Part shown: in pieces, positions 54,162 through 61,573 of the stretch
How the letters are laid out: every line of letters begins with the position of its first letter
How positions within the stretch are numbered: position 1 is the first letter of the stretch
NCBI RefSeq assembly: GCF_014698995.1
Contig: NZ_JACWZZ010000004.1
Coordinates: 248,001-312,000, forward strand
Source: Hymenobacter duratus
GTDB taxonomy: Bacteria; Bacteroidota; Bacteroidia; Cytophagales; Hymenobacteraceae
Length of the DNA stretch: 64,000 bases
Direction of reading: 5' to 3'
Program-made: the position numbers and the translations under genes
The notes under the pieces: generated by a model
Told to the model about the DNA's origin: nothing
What the model saw: only the letters and a program-made list of their open reading frames with translations
Database searches by the model: none

Positions 54162-55343
54162 ATGCTTACTCCTGCTGCTCAGCATCATTTGCCTCCTTCC
54201 GGCCATAAGCCCAGTCCGATAGTCAAGCAGACGCCCGTCGTTCAGTTTGCCTTCTTTCTGCTTGGCGCGGTACTGCTGGTCTACTCGCTGAAAGTCCTCG
54301 ACGACATCCTGCTGCCACTGCTGTTCTCGGCGGTGTTTACGCTGCTGCTGCTGCCCATCTGCCGGTGGCTGGAGCTGCGCGGCCTGCCGCGGGTGCTGGC
54401 CATTATTCTGTGCCTGCTGCTGGTGCTGGCCATTTTTGCGGGGGTTATTCTGGGGTTTGGCTCGCAGCTGGCGCAGTTCAAGAGTGAGCTGCCCAAGCTG
54501 CAGACCAAGATGATGGAATTCTTCACTCAGGCACAGGAATGGGCGCACATGAAGTTTGGCTACAAGCCCATGAGCATCGACGACCTGAAAGAAACCACGG
54601 TAAAGAATCTGAAAAAATCCGGCGGCTCCTATCTGGGCACTACGCTCAACACCACGACGGCCGTACTCAGCAATCTGGCGCAGGTACTCATCTACATCTT
54701 CTGCCTGCTGCTCTACCGCGACCATCTGCGGCAGTTTATGTTCCGTTTCGTGGCTCCTGACAAACGCACCTCCGTGCTGCACACCGTCGACAACATCCAG
54801 ACCGTGGTACAGGCCTACATTTCGGGTTTGCTCAAGGTCATTGTGATTGTGGCCATTCTCAACGGTATCGGGCTGCTGGCGCTGGGCGTGAAATTCGCCA
54901 TCTTCTTCGCCATTTTTGCTTCGGTGCTGGCCATCATTCCCTACATCGGCATCATGATTGGGGCTACGGTACCGGCCATTATCACGCTGGTCGAAACCGG
55001 TTCCCCGGTTCAGGCGGCGCTGGTCATCGGCGTGTTTGTGGTGGTGCAGTTTCTGGAAGGCAACTTCATCACGCCCATGATTACCGGCTCGCAGGTCAGC
55101 ATCAATCCGCTGGCCGCTATTCTGGCCCTGATTCTGGGGGCGGAGCTGTGGGGCACGCCGGGCATGATTCTCAGCATTCCGCTGATGGCCGTGGCCAAAG
55201 TGGTGCTGGATGCCAACAAAGCCACCGAGCCCTGGGGTTTCCTGCTCGGCGACACGGCCGAAGGAGAGGACTCCACCAAGCCCGAAAACAACGAGCCGAA
55301 CAGTGTCCAGAAGCTTTGGCGGCGGCTCTTGAACAAGGAATGA
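54162..55343 (+). CDS. AI-2E family transporter
   Basis: 393 residues from ATG at 54162 (MLTPAAQHHLPPSGH). Eight or so membrane segments with the PF01594 layout: two pairs of helices, a long amphipathic loop (QAQEWAHMKFGYKPMSIDDL), then the conserved block IPYIGIMIGATVPAII and FLEGNFITPMITGSQVSINP. Members are exporters or Na+/H+ antiporter-like; the AI-2 name is historical and the substrate is not known. Divergent from parE with a 195-bp gap. Confidence 0.9.
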   Translation: MLTPAAQHHLPPSGHKPSPIVKQTPVVQFAFFLLGAVLLVYSLKVLDDILLPLLFSAVFTLLLLPICRWLELRGLPRVLAIILCLLLVLAIFAGVILGFGSQLAQFKSELPKLQTKMMEFFTQAQEWAHMKFGYKPMSIDDLKETTVKNLKKSGGSYLGTTLNTTTAVLSNLAQVLIYIFCLLLYRDHLRQFMFRFVAPDKRTSVLHTVDNIQTVVQAYISGLLKVIVIVAILNGIGLLALGVKFAIFFAIFASVLAIIPYIGIMIGATVPAIITLVETGSPVQAALVIGVFVVVQFLEGNFITPMITGSQVSINPLAAILALILGAELWGTPGMILSIPLMAVAKVVLDANKATEPWGFLLGDTAEGEDSTKPENNEPNSVQKLWRRLLNKE

Positions 55344-55344
55344 T

Positions 55345-55383
55345 AACAAGCAGCGCCCGGCCAACCGCCGGGCGCTGCTTGTT
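55345..55383. terminator. Bidirectional terminator
   Basis: AACAAGCAGCGCCCGG hairpin between the convergent permease and acyltransferase genes; the base of its stem reaches the acyltransferase stop codon. Confidence 0.85.
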
Positions 55384-56363
55384 TATAGTAAGTTGAGGGT
55401 GTAAGTGTCCGTGGTTTCGGCCGTGGCTCCGAAGCCCTCTTTCTGGTTCAGCAGGCCTTGGTTTACCTCTCCGTGCACGGTAGAAATGCCGAATGAAAAC
55501 CGTTGAAAATGCGCTGACTTCACCTCAAGCAGATGCGCCAGAACGGCATCAACGGCGCCGGTTTGCTTGCCGAAAGGGTTTCCGGCTATGTACTGCGTAT
55601 GCACAAACCCCTGGTGCGTGTCCTGAAACACTACTACCCCGGCCACAACGTCTGCTCCTATTCGAGCCACCCAGAGCTCTATATGGTCCGGGTTCTGGTC
55701 GCGCAGGCGGCATATTTCAGCCAGCGTATGTACGGGGCGGCGGCCATGCACCTGGAGCAGATTTCGGGTGAGGATTTCCCAGAAGGCGGCATAATCTGAG
55801 TCAGCTGCCGTAGCGGCCACTACCACCCCGTGCTGGCGCGCTTTACGCAGATTGCCCCGCCGCCAGGTGCCAATCCGGAAGGGCCGCGTCAGGTCGATAA
55901 CAGAGTTCAGCTCGCGGCCAGTGAGGCGGGCTCCCTGCTGGTGCAGCCAGAACAACGGCCCATCGGAAGGCTGGCGGCAGAATACCCGCGGCACCGGCTT
56001 CAGAACAAGCTGCCGGAACCCAGCCGCCTGCCAGGCAGCGCGCAGCAGCTCCAGCCAGGCAGCTACCTCAGAGTATTTGGGTTTTGCAACCGTCACAAGC
56101 CCCCCGTAGGCCAGCCCGGGGTGAGCCATCAGCACATCGGGCTCTGTAGTGGTATGCGCAGTGGCTGCCACAAAAACGGCACATAGCTCCTGCCCCTGCC
56201 ATACCAGCCACGACTGGTCCTGAAAACGGTCCTGGTGATAGGTGAGAAAGGACTGCTGAAACAGAAACGGCCCATTGTCGGAGGCGGCTATCAGCGCATT
56301 CCAGGCTGCTTCATGCACTTTTGCGTACGGTTCCACCCGGGCTACGGCAGGCACGCGGCTCAT
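55383..56363 (-). CDS. GNAT/FemAB-like acyltransferase
   Basis: 326 residues from ATG at 56363 (MSRVPAVARVEPYAKVHEAAW). Tandem GNAT-fold layout of the FemAB type: substrate domain with GPFLFQQSFLTYHQDRF, then RRGNLRKARQHGV and an acyl-binding half with ADVVAGVVVFQDTHQGFVHTQY. Its start overlaps the stop of the FdtA-like gene by 4 bp (ATGA). In dTDP-Fuc3NAc- and Qui3NAc-type pathways a ketoisomerase is paired with an N-acetyltransferase, so this could be the acyl transfer partner, though those partners are usually left-handed beta-helix enzymes. Substrate unknown. Confidence 0.75.
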   Translation of the reverse strand: MSRVPAVARVEPYAKVHEAAWNALIAASDNGPFLFQQSFLTYHQDRFQDQSWLVWQGQELCAVFVAATAHTTTEPDVLMAHPGLAYGGLVTVAKPKYSEVAAWLELLRAAWQAAGFRQLVLKPVPRVFCRQPSDGPLFWLHQQGARLTGRELNSVIDLTRPFRIGTWRRGNLRKARQHGVVVAATAADSDYAAFWEILTRNLLQVHGRRPVHTLAEICRLRDQNPDHIELWVARIGADVVAGVVVFQDTHQGFVHTQYIAGNPFGKQTGAVDAVLAHLLEVKSAHFQRFSFGISTVHGEVNQGLLNQKEGFGATAETTDTYTLNLL

Positions 56364-56797
56364 AGCGTGTCGGGCGCTTTCGCCAGGTCCCGAAAAGCCG
56401 CATAGTCGCGGATGTAGCTGGCCTCGGAGTAAGGCTGCGACACCAGACATAATAGCACGGCCTGCTCGTGGAAGCGGATGGTGCGCCAGTACAGGCCCGG
56501 CAGGTACAAGCCTACATCCGGACGCTCCAGCGTAAACTTTTGCTGCTCACCGGCCGAATTTTCGAGGGTAACATCCAGCCGGCCCTTAACAGCAACCAAC
56601 AGCTGCTCCAGCGTGCGATGAGCATGATGCCCCCGAAGTACATCGGCCGGGGTACCATAGGTCCAGTAGACGCGCGCAACGGCAAAGGGCAGCTGCCCCG
56701 GCTCAACCGCCACGGTGTAGCCGGAAGCTGCGTCCCCGATGACGGGCAGCGGCATCAGGCACGGTACTGGCAGGGCTTCGGCAGGCACTAAGGACAT
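56360..56797 (-). CDS. FdtA/QdtA-like cupin (sugar 3,4-ketoisomerase family)
   Basis: 145 residues from ATG at 56797 (MSLVPAEALPVPCLM). Cupin fold with the family motif LRGHHAHRTLEQLLVAVKG, followed by TLENSAGEQQKFTL and a C-terminal part ending YIRDYAAFRDL. Relatives isomerise dTDP-4-keto-6-deoxyglucose to 3-keto sugars for surface polysaccharides. No rml or aminotransferase genes adjoin it, so the pathway is elsewhere or the function has shifted. A good promoter (TTG-N20-TACTTTTG) lies upstream. Confidence 0.8.
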   Translation of the reverse strand: MSLVPAEALPVPCLMPLPVIGDAASGYTVAVEPGQLPFAVARVYWTYGTPADVLRGHHAHRTLEQLLVAVKGRLDVTLENSAGEQQKFTLERPDVGLYLPGLYWRTIRFHEQAVLLCLVSQPYSEASYIRDYAAFRDLAKAPDTL

Positions 56798-56841
56798 GGG
56801 AGCAAACAAACAACCCCGCCGGAACTACTGAGCGGAGCGGT

Positions 56842-56872
56842 CAAAAGTAGCGTTTCTCACGTACCCGCCCAA
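56842..56872 (-). promoter_or_regulatory. Promoter of the cupin-acyltransferase unit
   Basis: Minus strand TTG (56872-56870), 20 bp, TACTTTTG (56849-56842). Exact consensus; the predicted leader is about 40 nt. Confidence 0.75.
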
Positions 56873-57035
56873 CCTTCGGCCCCGATAACCCAGCCAGCCG
56901 CAACCCGTCGGCACGCCAGAATTTTATTCCGTTCTGCTACAACTCCCCACCCCACCACCAAGTATACTTCCCAGGCGCAGCCCTTCCGGAAGGGGCCGCT
57001 TCCGAACTTCTCTTTTCCACCTAAACTTCTACCCC

Positions 57036-57506
57036 ATGGCAGCTATTACCAGCGAAACCGCCCGCGCATACAACGACTTGGTTGAAATTAATAAGACAGC
57101 CGCCAAAGGCTACCAGGAAGCCGCTGAGGAGGTTTCTGATGCTAATCTGAAATCGAAGCTGAGCCAGATGAGCCAGCAGCGCGCGCAGTTTGCCGCCGCC
57201 CTCACGCAGCATGCCCAGCAGTTCGGCATCAATCCGGCGCAGGAAAGCACCGTGGAAGCAACGCTGGCCGATGCCGCCGCGGCTGTGCACCGGGGCTGGA
57301 TCAACATTAAATCCGCCATTACGGGCCAGGACGATTCGGCTATTCTGGGCGAGTGCGAAAACGGCGATTCAGTGGCGTTGCAGTCGTACGAAACGGCCCT
57401 GAAGTCGCAGGAGCTGCCGGCCGAAGCCCGCACTGTCATTGAGCACCAGCATGGCTCCATCCTGTCCGATAAGAACTGGATTACCCAGCAGAAGGCGACC
57501 CGCTAA
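57036..57506 (+). CDS. DUF2383 / PA2169-family four-helix bundle protein
   Basis: 156 residues. Ferritin-like helical pattern: ARAYNDLVEINKTAAKGYQEAA, LSQMSQQRAQFAAAL, HRGWINIKSAITGQDD, ESYETALKSQ-like fourth helix and IEHQHGSILSDKNWI at the end. The Glu/His positions resemble di-metal bundles. The family is often linked with stress or stationary-phase responses, but the function is undefined. Monocistronic, with a strong terminator. Confidence 0.85.
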   Translation: MAAITSETARAYNDLVEINKTAAKGYQEAAEEVSDANLKSKLSQMSQQRAQFAAALTQHAQQFGINPAQESTVEATLADAAAAVHRGWINIKSAITGQDDSAILGECENGDSVALQSYETALKSQELPAEARTVIEHQHGSILSDKNWITQQKATR

Positions 57507-57523
57507 GCTCCTGGCAGCTATTG

Positions 57524-57555
57524 AAAAAGACCCGCCCCGTGCGGGTCTTTTTTTT
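57524..57555 (+). terminator. DUF2383 gene terminator
   Basis: AAAAAGACCCGC and GCGGGTCTTT arms with nine T. Confidence 0.9.
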
Positions 57556-57596
57556 GGGCGCGGTGCCGGAACAGGTCGTTGCAACCTCTCGGGCTG

Positions 57597-57604
57597 TATC
57601 TTTG
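57597..57604 (+). promoter_or_regulatory. -7 element (TATCTTTG) of the fusion nuclease
   Basis: Exact TANNTTTG match 46 bp before the TTG start at 57651. A TTG lies upstream at 57579 but the spacing is short (15 bp). Confidence 0.5.
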
Positions 57605-57650
57605 TTACCAATTGCATTAGTATTGTTTAGTACCTGATACCGCGCCGCTT

Positions 57651-59168
57651 TTGTACGCCATCATTGACCTTGAGACTACCGGGGGACAGCCCACGCAGGA
57701 CCGCATTACGGAAATAGCCATCTTCATTCATGATGGTGAAAAAGTGGTGGACCAGTACGATACGCTGATAAATCCGGGGCGCTCCATTCCATTTTTTATC
57801 ACCCAGCTCACCGGCATCAACGATGAGATGGTGCGCGACGCACCCAAGTTTCACGAGGTGGCCCGCAAAGTGGTGGAAATGACGGAGGGATGCGTATTCG
57901 TGGCCCACAACGTACGCTTCGACTATTCGTTTTTGAAAAAGGAGTTTGGCGACTTAGGCTACAACTATTCGCGCAAAACGCTGTGCACCGTGCGCCTCAG
58001 CCGCTCCCTGATGCCGGGCCAGCCCAGCTACAGCCTGGGCAAGCTGTGCCAGAACATCGGGATTCCGCTGAACGGCCGCCACCGGGCCGCCGGCGACGCC
58101 GCTGCTACCGCTATTCTGTTTGACCGGCTGCTCAAAATCAGCCAGCAGGAAGAGGCGCTGACCAAGCCCGGCCTGTCGCCGGCCGATACGCTGGCCGCCG
58201 TGGATGCCAACGCTCCGGCCGGCCGCCGCCCGGTTCCGCAAGCCACCGCCAGCCCGGCCACGGCCGCCACGAAAGCGCCTTCGGCCCGCAAGATAAAAGC
58301 AGTGCAGGAAGCCATCCGCACGGCCTTGCTGCCGCCCAACATCACGCCGGAAAAAGTTGCTTCGCTGCCGCATACGGCGGGCGTCTACTATTTCCATAAT
58401 GAGCAGGGCGAGGTGATTTATGTGGGCAAGAGCATCAACATCTACAAGCGTATCCAGCAGCATTTCGCGGTTGACTACAAGTCGCGCAAGAGTATAGAAT
58501 TCAAGAATTCCATCTCCGACATTACCTGGGAGCTGACCGGCTCGGAGTTGGTGGCGCTGCTCTACGAGTCGCACGAAATCAAGCGGCTGAAGCCTCTTTA
58601 CAATCGGAAGCTGCGGCGCTCCGTGTTTCCGGCCGGTATTTTCCTGCGCACCGACGAGCAAGGCTACAAACACCTCTACTACGGCCGCGCCGATGACCAT
58701 ACGGAGTCGCACCCGCTCATTGCGCTGGGCAACCAGTATAAGGCCAAAGGGTTCCTGTTTCACAAGGTTTCCAAGTTCAATCTGTGCCAGAAGCTCTGCG
58801 ACTTATACAAAACCACAGGGGCCTGTTTCGACTATCAGGTACACCGCTGCAAAGGTGCCTGCCTAGGGCTGGAGCCGCCCGAAGAGTACAACCAGCGCGT
58901 AGAGGAAGCCATTGAGTCGTTTACGTATGAGCACGGCTCATTTGTGGTGATTGGGCAGGGCCGCCGCGAGGACGAAAAGACGATAGTTTTGGTCGAAAAC
59001 GGCCGTTATCAGGGCTTTGCCTACGTTGACACCGAGTCGTTTTCGGCCCGCAATCTGGCTGATTTCAAGAACGTCATCACCCGCTACAACGACAACAAGG
59101 ATGCGCAGCAGATTATCCGGCAGTATCTGCGAACCAAGCACAAGGACAAAGTGAAAATTTTCAAATAA
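57651..59168 (+). CDS. DnaQ-like exonuclease fused to a GIY-YIG endonuclease
   Basis: 505 residues from TTG at 57651 (reads MYAIIDLETTGG). Residues 1-160 are a DEDDh 3'-5' exonuclease: D6, E8 (IIDLETT), D91 (HNVRFDYSF), H144 and D149 (HRAAGDAA). An Ala/Pro linker at 165-230 is followed by a UvrC/Cho-type GIY-YIG domain (GVYYF 244-248, IYVGKS 256-261, catalytic-Glu region YESHEIKRLKP). A Cys-containing tail follows (CQKLCDLYKTTGACFDYQVHRCKGAC). No UvrB-binding or helix-hairpin-helix part of UvrC is present. Probable repair nuclease that nicks and trims damaged DNA. Confidence 0.88.
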   Translation: MYAIIDLETTGGQPTQDRITEIAIFIHDGEKVVDQYDTLINPGRSIPFFITQLTGINDEMVRDAPKFHEVARKVVEMTEGCVFVAHNVRFDYSFLKKEFGDLGYNYSRKTLCTVRLSRSLMPGQPSYSLGKLCQNIGIPLNGRHRAAGDAAATAILFDRLLKISQQEEALTKPGLSPADTLAAVDANAPAGRRPVPQATASPATAATKAPSARKIKAVQEAIRTALLPPNITPEKVASLPHTAGVYYFHNEQGEVIYVGKSINIYKRIQQHFAVDYKSRKSIEFKNSISDITWELTGSELVALLYESHEIKRLKPLYNRKLRRSVFPAGIFLRTDEQGYKHLYYGRADDHTESHPLIALGNQYKAKGFLFHKVSKFNLCQKLCDLYKTTGACFDYQVHRCKGACLGLEPPEEYNQRVEEAIESFTYEHGSFVVIGQGRREDEKTIVLVENGRYQGFAYVDTESFSARNLADFKNVITRYNDNKDAQQIIRQYLRTKHKDKVKIFK

Positions 59169-59195
59169 GGAGGCATGCCTTGCCGCCAAAGTTTG

Positions 59196-59226
59196 TACCC
59201 TGCTCATACGGCAGGGTATTTTTTTT
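59196..59226 (+). terminator. Terminator of the fusion nuclease gene
   Basis: TACCCTGC-TCATACG-GCAGGGTA followed by nine T. Confidence 0.9.
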
Positions 59227-59331
59227 ATAAAGTCGGAAGGTTTTTGCTACATGCTTATCATTAGCATTAGGAAAAATGTATATTAAGTATGTGGGCTGCC
59301 GGCCCCTGCCGTTCTGTTTGTCTTCGTGCCT

Positions 59332-59748
59332 ATGAAAACGCTCTTTACGTCTCCGCACCTGCTTATTCATCATGATGGATTCGGGCACGCGCTGGAACTG
59401 GAATGGCTTGATTTTGCCAACAGCGCACAGTTGCGCGAAGGAATGTGGGAAGGGCTGCGCCTGGCCAGCCTCTACAACGTCCGGGCCTGGATTGGTAACC
59501 TACGCGGCATGCACGTTATCCGCCCCATAGACCAGGTGTGGCTGAATGAGGAATGGTTTCCGCGGTTTGCGGAGCTTAACATCACGCACATGGCCATTGT
59601 AGAGTCGGAGGACGTGCTGAACCGGCAGGGTGTAACCCAGATAATGCACCGCGCGGGCCCTATGGCCCCTCTCAGCACCGCGTGGTTTCAGACCGTGGAA
59701 GAAGCCCGGAACTGGGTGCGCAATACCGCCTTTGCCTTGCAGGCATAG
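59332..59748 (+). CDS. Hypothetical protein, STAS-like
   Basis: 138 residues from ATG at 59332 (MKTLFTSPHLLIHHDGFGHALELEW); GTG at 59326 is an alternative. Alternating strands and helices (VRAWIGNLRGMHVI, ITHMAIVESEDVLNRQGVTQIM) and a C-terminal helix (VEEARNWVRNTAFAL) resemble the SpoIIAA/STAS-like proteins common in Hymenobacter. No catalytic motif. Monocistronic; function unknown. Confidence 0.55.
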   Translation: MKTLFTSPHLLIHHDGFGHALELEWLDFANSAQLREGMWEGLRLASLYNVRAWIGNLRGMHVIRPIDQVWLNEEWFPRFAELNITHMAIVESEDVLNRQGVTQIMHRAGPMAPLSTAWFQTVEEARNWVRNTAFALQA

Positions 59749-59780
59749 CTTGCCAGGGTAGCGGACTGCCGTGTGCCTTT

Positions 59781-61403
59781 TTAGTAGAGCCGATGCCGCA
59801 ACAGCCAGCCAGCCGCGTCAAATTCGGTGGCGGCAGGACGGTATTTTTCCACCTTCAGGGGCTTCGGAACCAGTACCGTGTTGCCGTCTCCACTTTCGAA
59901 TATGGTGCTGCGGGTACGGGCCTGCCCGGTCGCAGCCGTTGGGCCCAGCACTACATCCTGCCCGGCGCCATCGTAGAGTTCAACCGTGATGCTGGTGGGA
60001 GGCAGTGCCCGGAATTCGAATACATCATTGCCGCCCAGCCCAAACAGTTTGAGCGAACTGGTTTCGGTGGCGCTGAACGTACGCTGGCCCACTAAGCTGT
60101 CGGGGCGGCTGGCCCCCAGCTGGTACACCCGAACCCGGACCAGCTGTGCGGAAGGCGAATCGAGCACGAACCGTTCGGGCTGGTCGGTGCCGGGCAGCTC
60201 GATGTTGCGGGCCAACAGCGTGTAGAACTTGTCGGCAACGGCCGGCAGCTGGTCGCGGCGCTGGCTGAGCTTGCGCTCAAACTCCTGCCCGGCCAGCGCA
60301 TATACTTCTTTGGGCCACACGGCCAGCGCCTCCCGAATTACCGGATCGGGCAGCTGCTGCTGGAGCGAGTCGGCAATCTGGCGAAAGTCGTCGCGGCTCA
60401 GGTACACCAGCAACGACTTGTCCATGGGCCGGGCGGCGCGGTTTAGCCCTTCCACATCAGACAGCCGGATTTTTTCGCCGAAGGTCTGGTAGTTGGACTT
60501 CACCCATCCGATCATGTGGGTGAAGAGTCCATCATTGAACTTGAAGAAAGCATGGTCCCGGTCGCGCGGAATAGGATGGTACCGGACCGCACCAGTTGGC
60601 CCCTCAAAGCTGGCCCAGCGCCATTGATCTTCCCGGCGGCTCCAGTCGCCGAGCCACATATCAAACAGCCGCGCCCGCAGGTAGCGCCGCGCATCCACCC
60701 GAAACTGCGGGTTGGCCATCAGGTTGGTAAACACTTTGCGGGAGCTTTCCACGCGCGAAGAGTTGCCGAAGCTGGCCACGGTGCTCTGGTCGCCCTCAGG
60801 CCGCTCTTCCAACAGATACAGCGCATTGGCAAAGCTCTGGCGGTACTCGCCCAGGGCGGGGTCGTCGCCGACGTATACCAAGCGCGGATTGGTGTGGTAA
60901 ACGCCCGCCGCCCGGGCCAGCCGAGGCACTACGTAGGCACCGTATGGATTGATGACGCTGGTCTGGTCCTTCATCAACCGCCCAATAGGGCCATCCTGCA
61001 GGCCTTCGGGCAGAGCTTTGGTTGCGTCTTTATCTACGGAGCGTAGCACGTACTGCACCCCGTTTCGGTCTACAAGGCGCAGGTTTTTGGTTTGGAATGA
61101 GCCGCCTTCCCGCACCGGAGTAAGTCCGCCGGGCACCACGGTGCGCAGATTCAGCACTGGTACCGTTACGGGCAAAGCCCACAAGTCGCGGTAGTGCTTG
61201 CCCCAGAAGAACGTGTGCAGGCCGGAACGCTGGTACTGTGGGCCGGCTGCTATCTGCACCGTGGAATCAGTGAGCATACGGGCCACGGGCGGCACGGGCG
61301 GTGCGGCCGGAGCTGAGCAGGCATGGCACAACAACCCAATACAAAGTCCGCCGGCCCACAGACCTCGGGATGGTAGCAAAAAACGTGACACGCGGCAAAG
61401 CAA
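59781..61403 (-). CDS. Lipoprotein with kinase-like motifs, member A of a divergent paralogous pair
   Basis: 540 residues. Lipobox-like GLLCHAC with Cys at 29. Shared with its divergent neighbour are: a glycine-rich stretch EGGSFQT (99-105), LRSVDKD (120-126), a hinge-like LYLLEERPEG (195-204), GDWSRREDQW (252-261) and PIPRDRDHAFF (277-287), then a C-terminal part with GLGGNDVFEF. The order glycine loop, Lys, GDW-x-R and DRD resembles atypical kinases of the HipA/FAM20/CotH type. Here the middle motif lacks the Asp and His found in the neighbour, so this copy may be inactive. Kinase-like fold is inference; export as a lipoprotein is well supported. Confidence 0.65.
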   Translation of the reverse strand: MLCRVSRFLLPSRGLWAGGLCIGLLCHACSAPAAPPVPPVARMLTDSTVQIAAGPQYQRSGLHTFFWGKHYRDLWALPVTVPVLNLRTVVPGGLTPVREGGSFQTKNLRLVDRNGVQYVLRSVDKDATKALPEGLQDGPIGRLMKDQTSVINPYGAYVVPRLARAAGVYHTNPRLVYVGDDPALGEYRQSFANALYLLEERPEGDQSTVASFGNSSRVESSRKVFTNLMANPQFRVDARRYLRARLFDMWLGDWSRREDQWRWASFEGPTGAVRYHPIPRDRDHAFFKFNDGLFTHMIGWVKSNYQTFGEKIRLSDVEGLNRAARPMDKSLLVYLSRDDFRQIADSLQQQLPDPVIREALAVWPKEVYALAGQEFERKLSQRRDQLPAVADKFYTLLARNIELPGTDQPERFVLDSPSAQLVRVRVYQLGASRPDSLVGQRTFSATETSSLKLFGLGGNDVFEFRALPPTSITVELYDGAGQDVVLGPTAATGQARTRSTIFESGDGNTVLVPKPLKVEKYRPAATEFDAAGWLLRHRLY

Positions 61404-61573
61404 TTAGCTGCCGCCGGGCTGGCGGACTGTCTTATACCGTAAACACAGCCGTAGGGGTTGGCAACGGCCGGTATGAAGTGCCATGCCTACTCGAATTCCG
61501 TTACCCTGGCCTGTTCAGCTAACAAGTCCATCGTATCTGCGTTGAAGGATACCAGCCGCGCTTTCCGCCCCGC

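Noticed and set aside
54099..55364. 421-codon minus-strand frame opposite the AI-2E permease
   Set aside because: Gln/His-rich antisense of Leu/Val membrane codons; covers a terminator.
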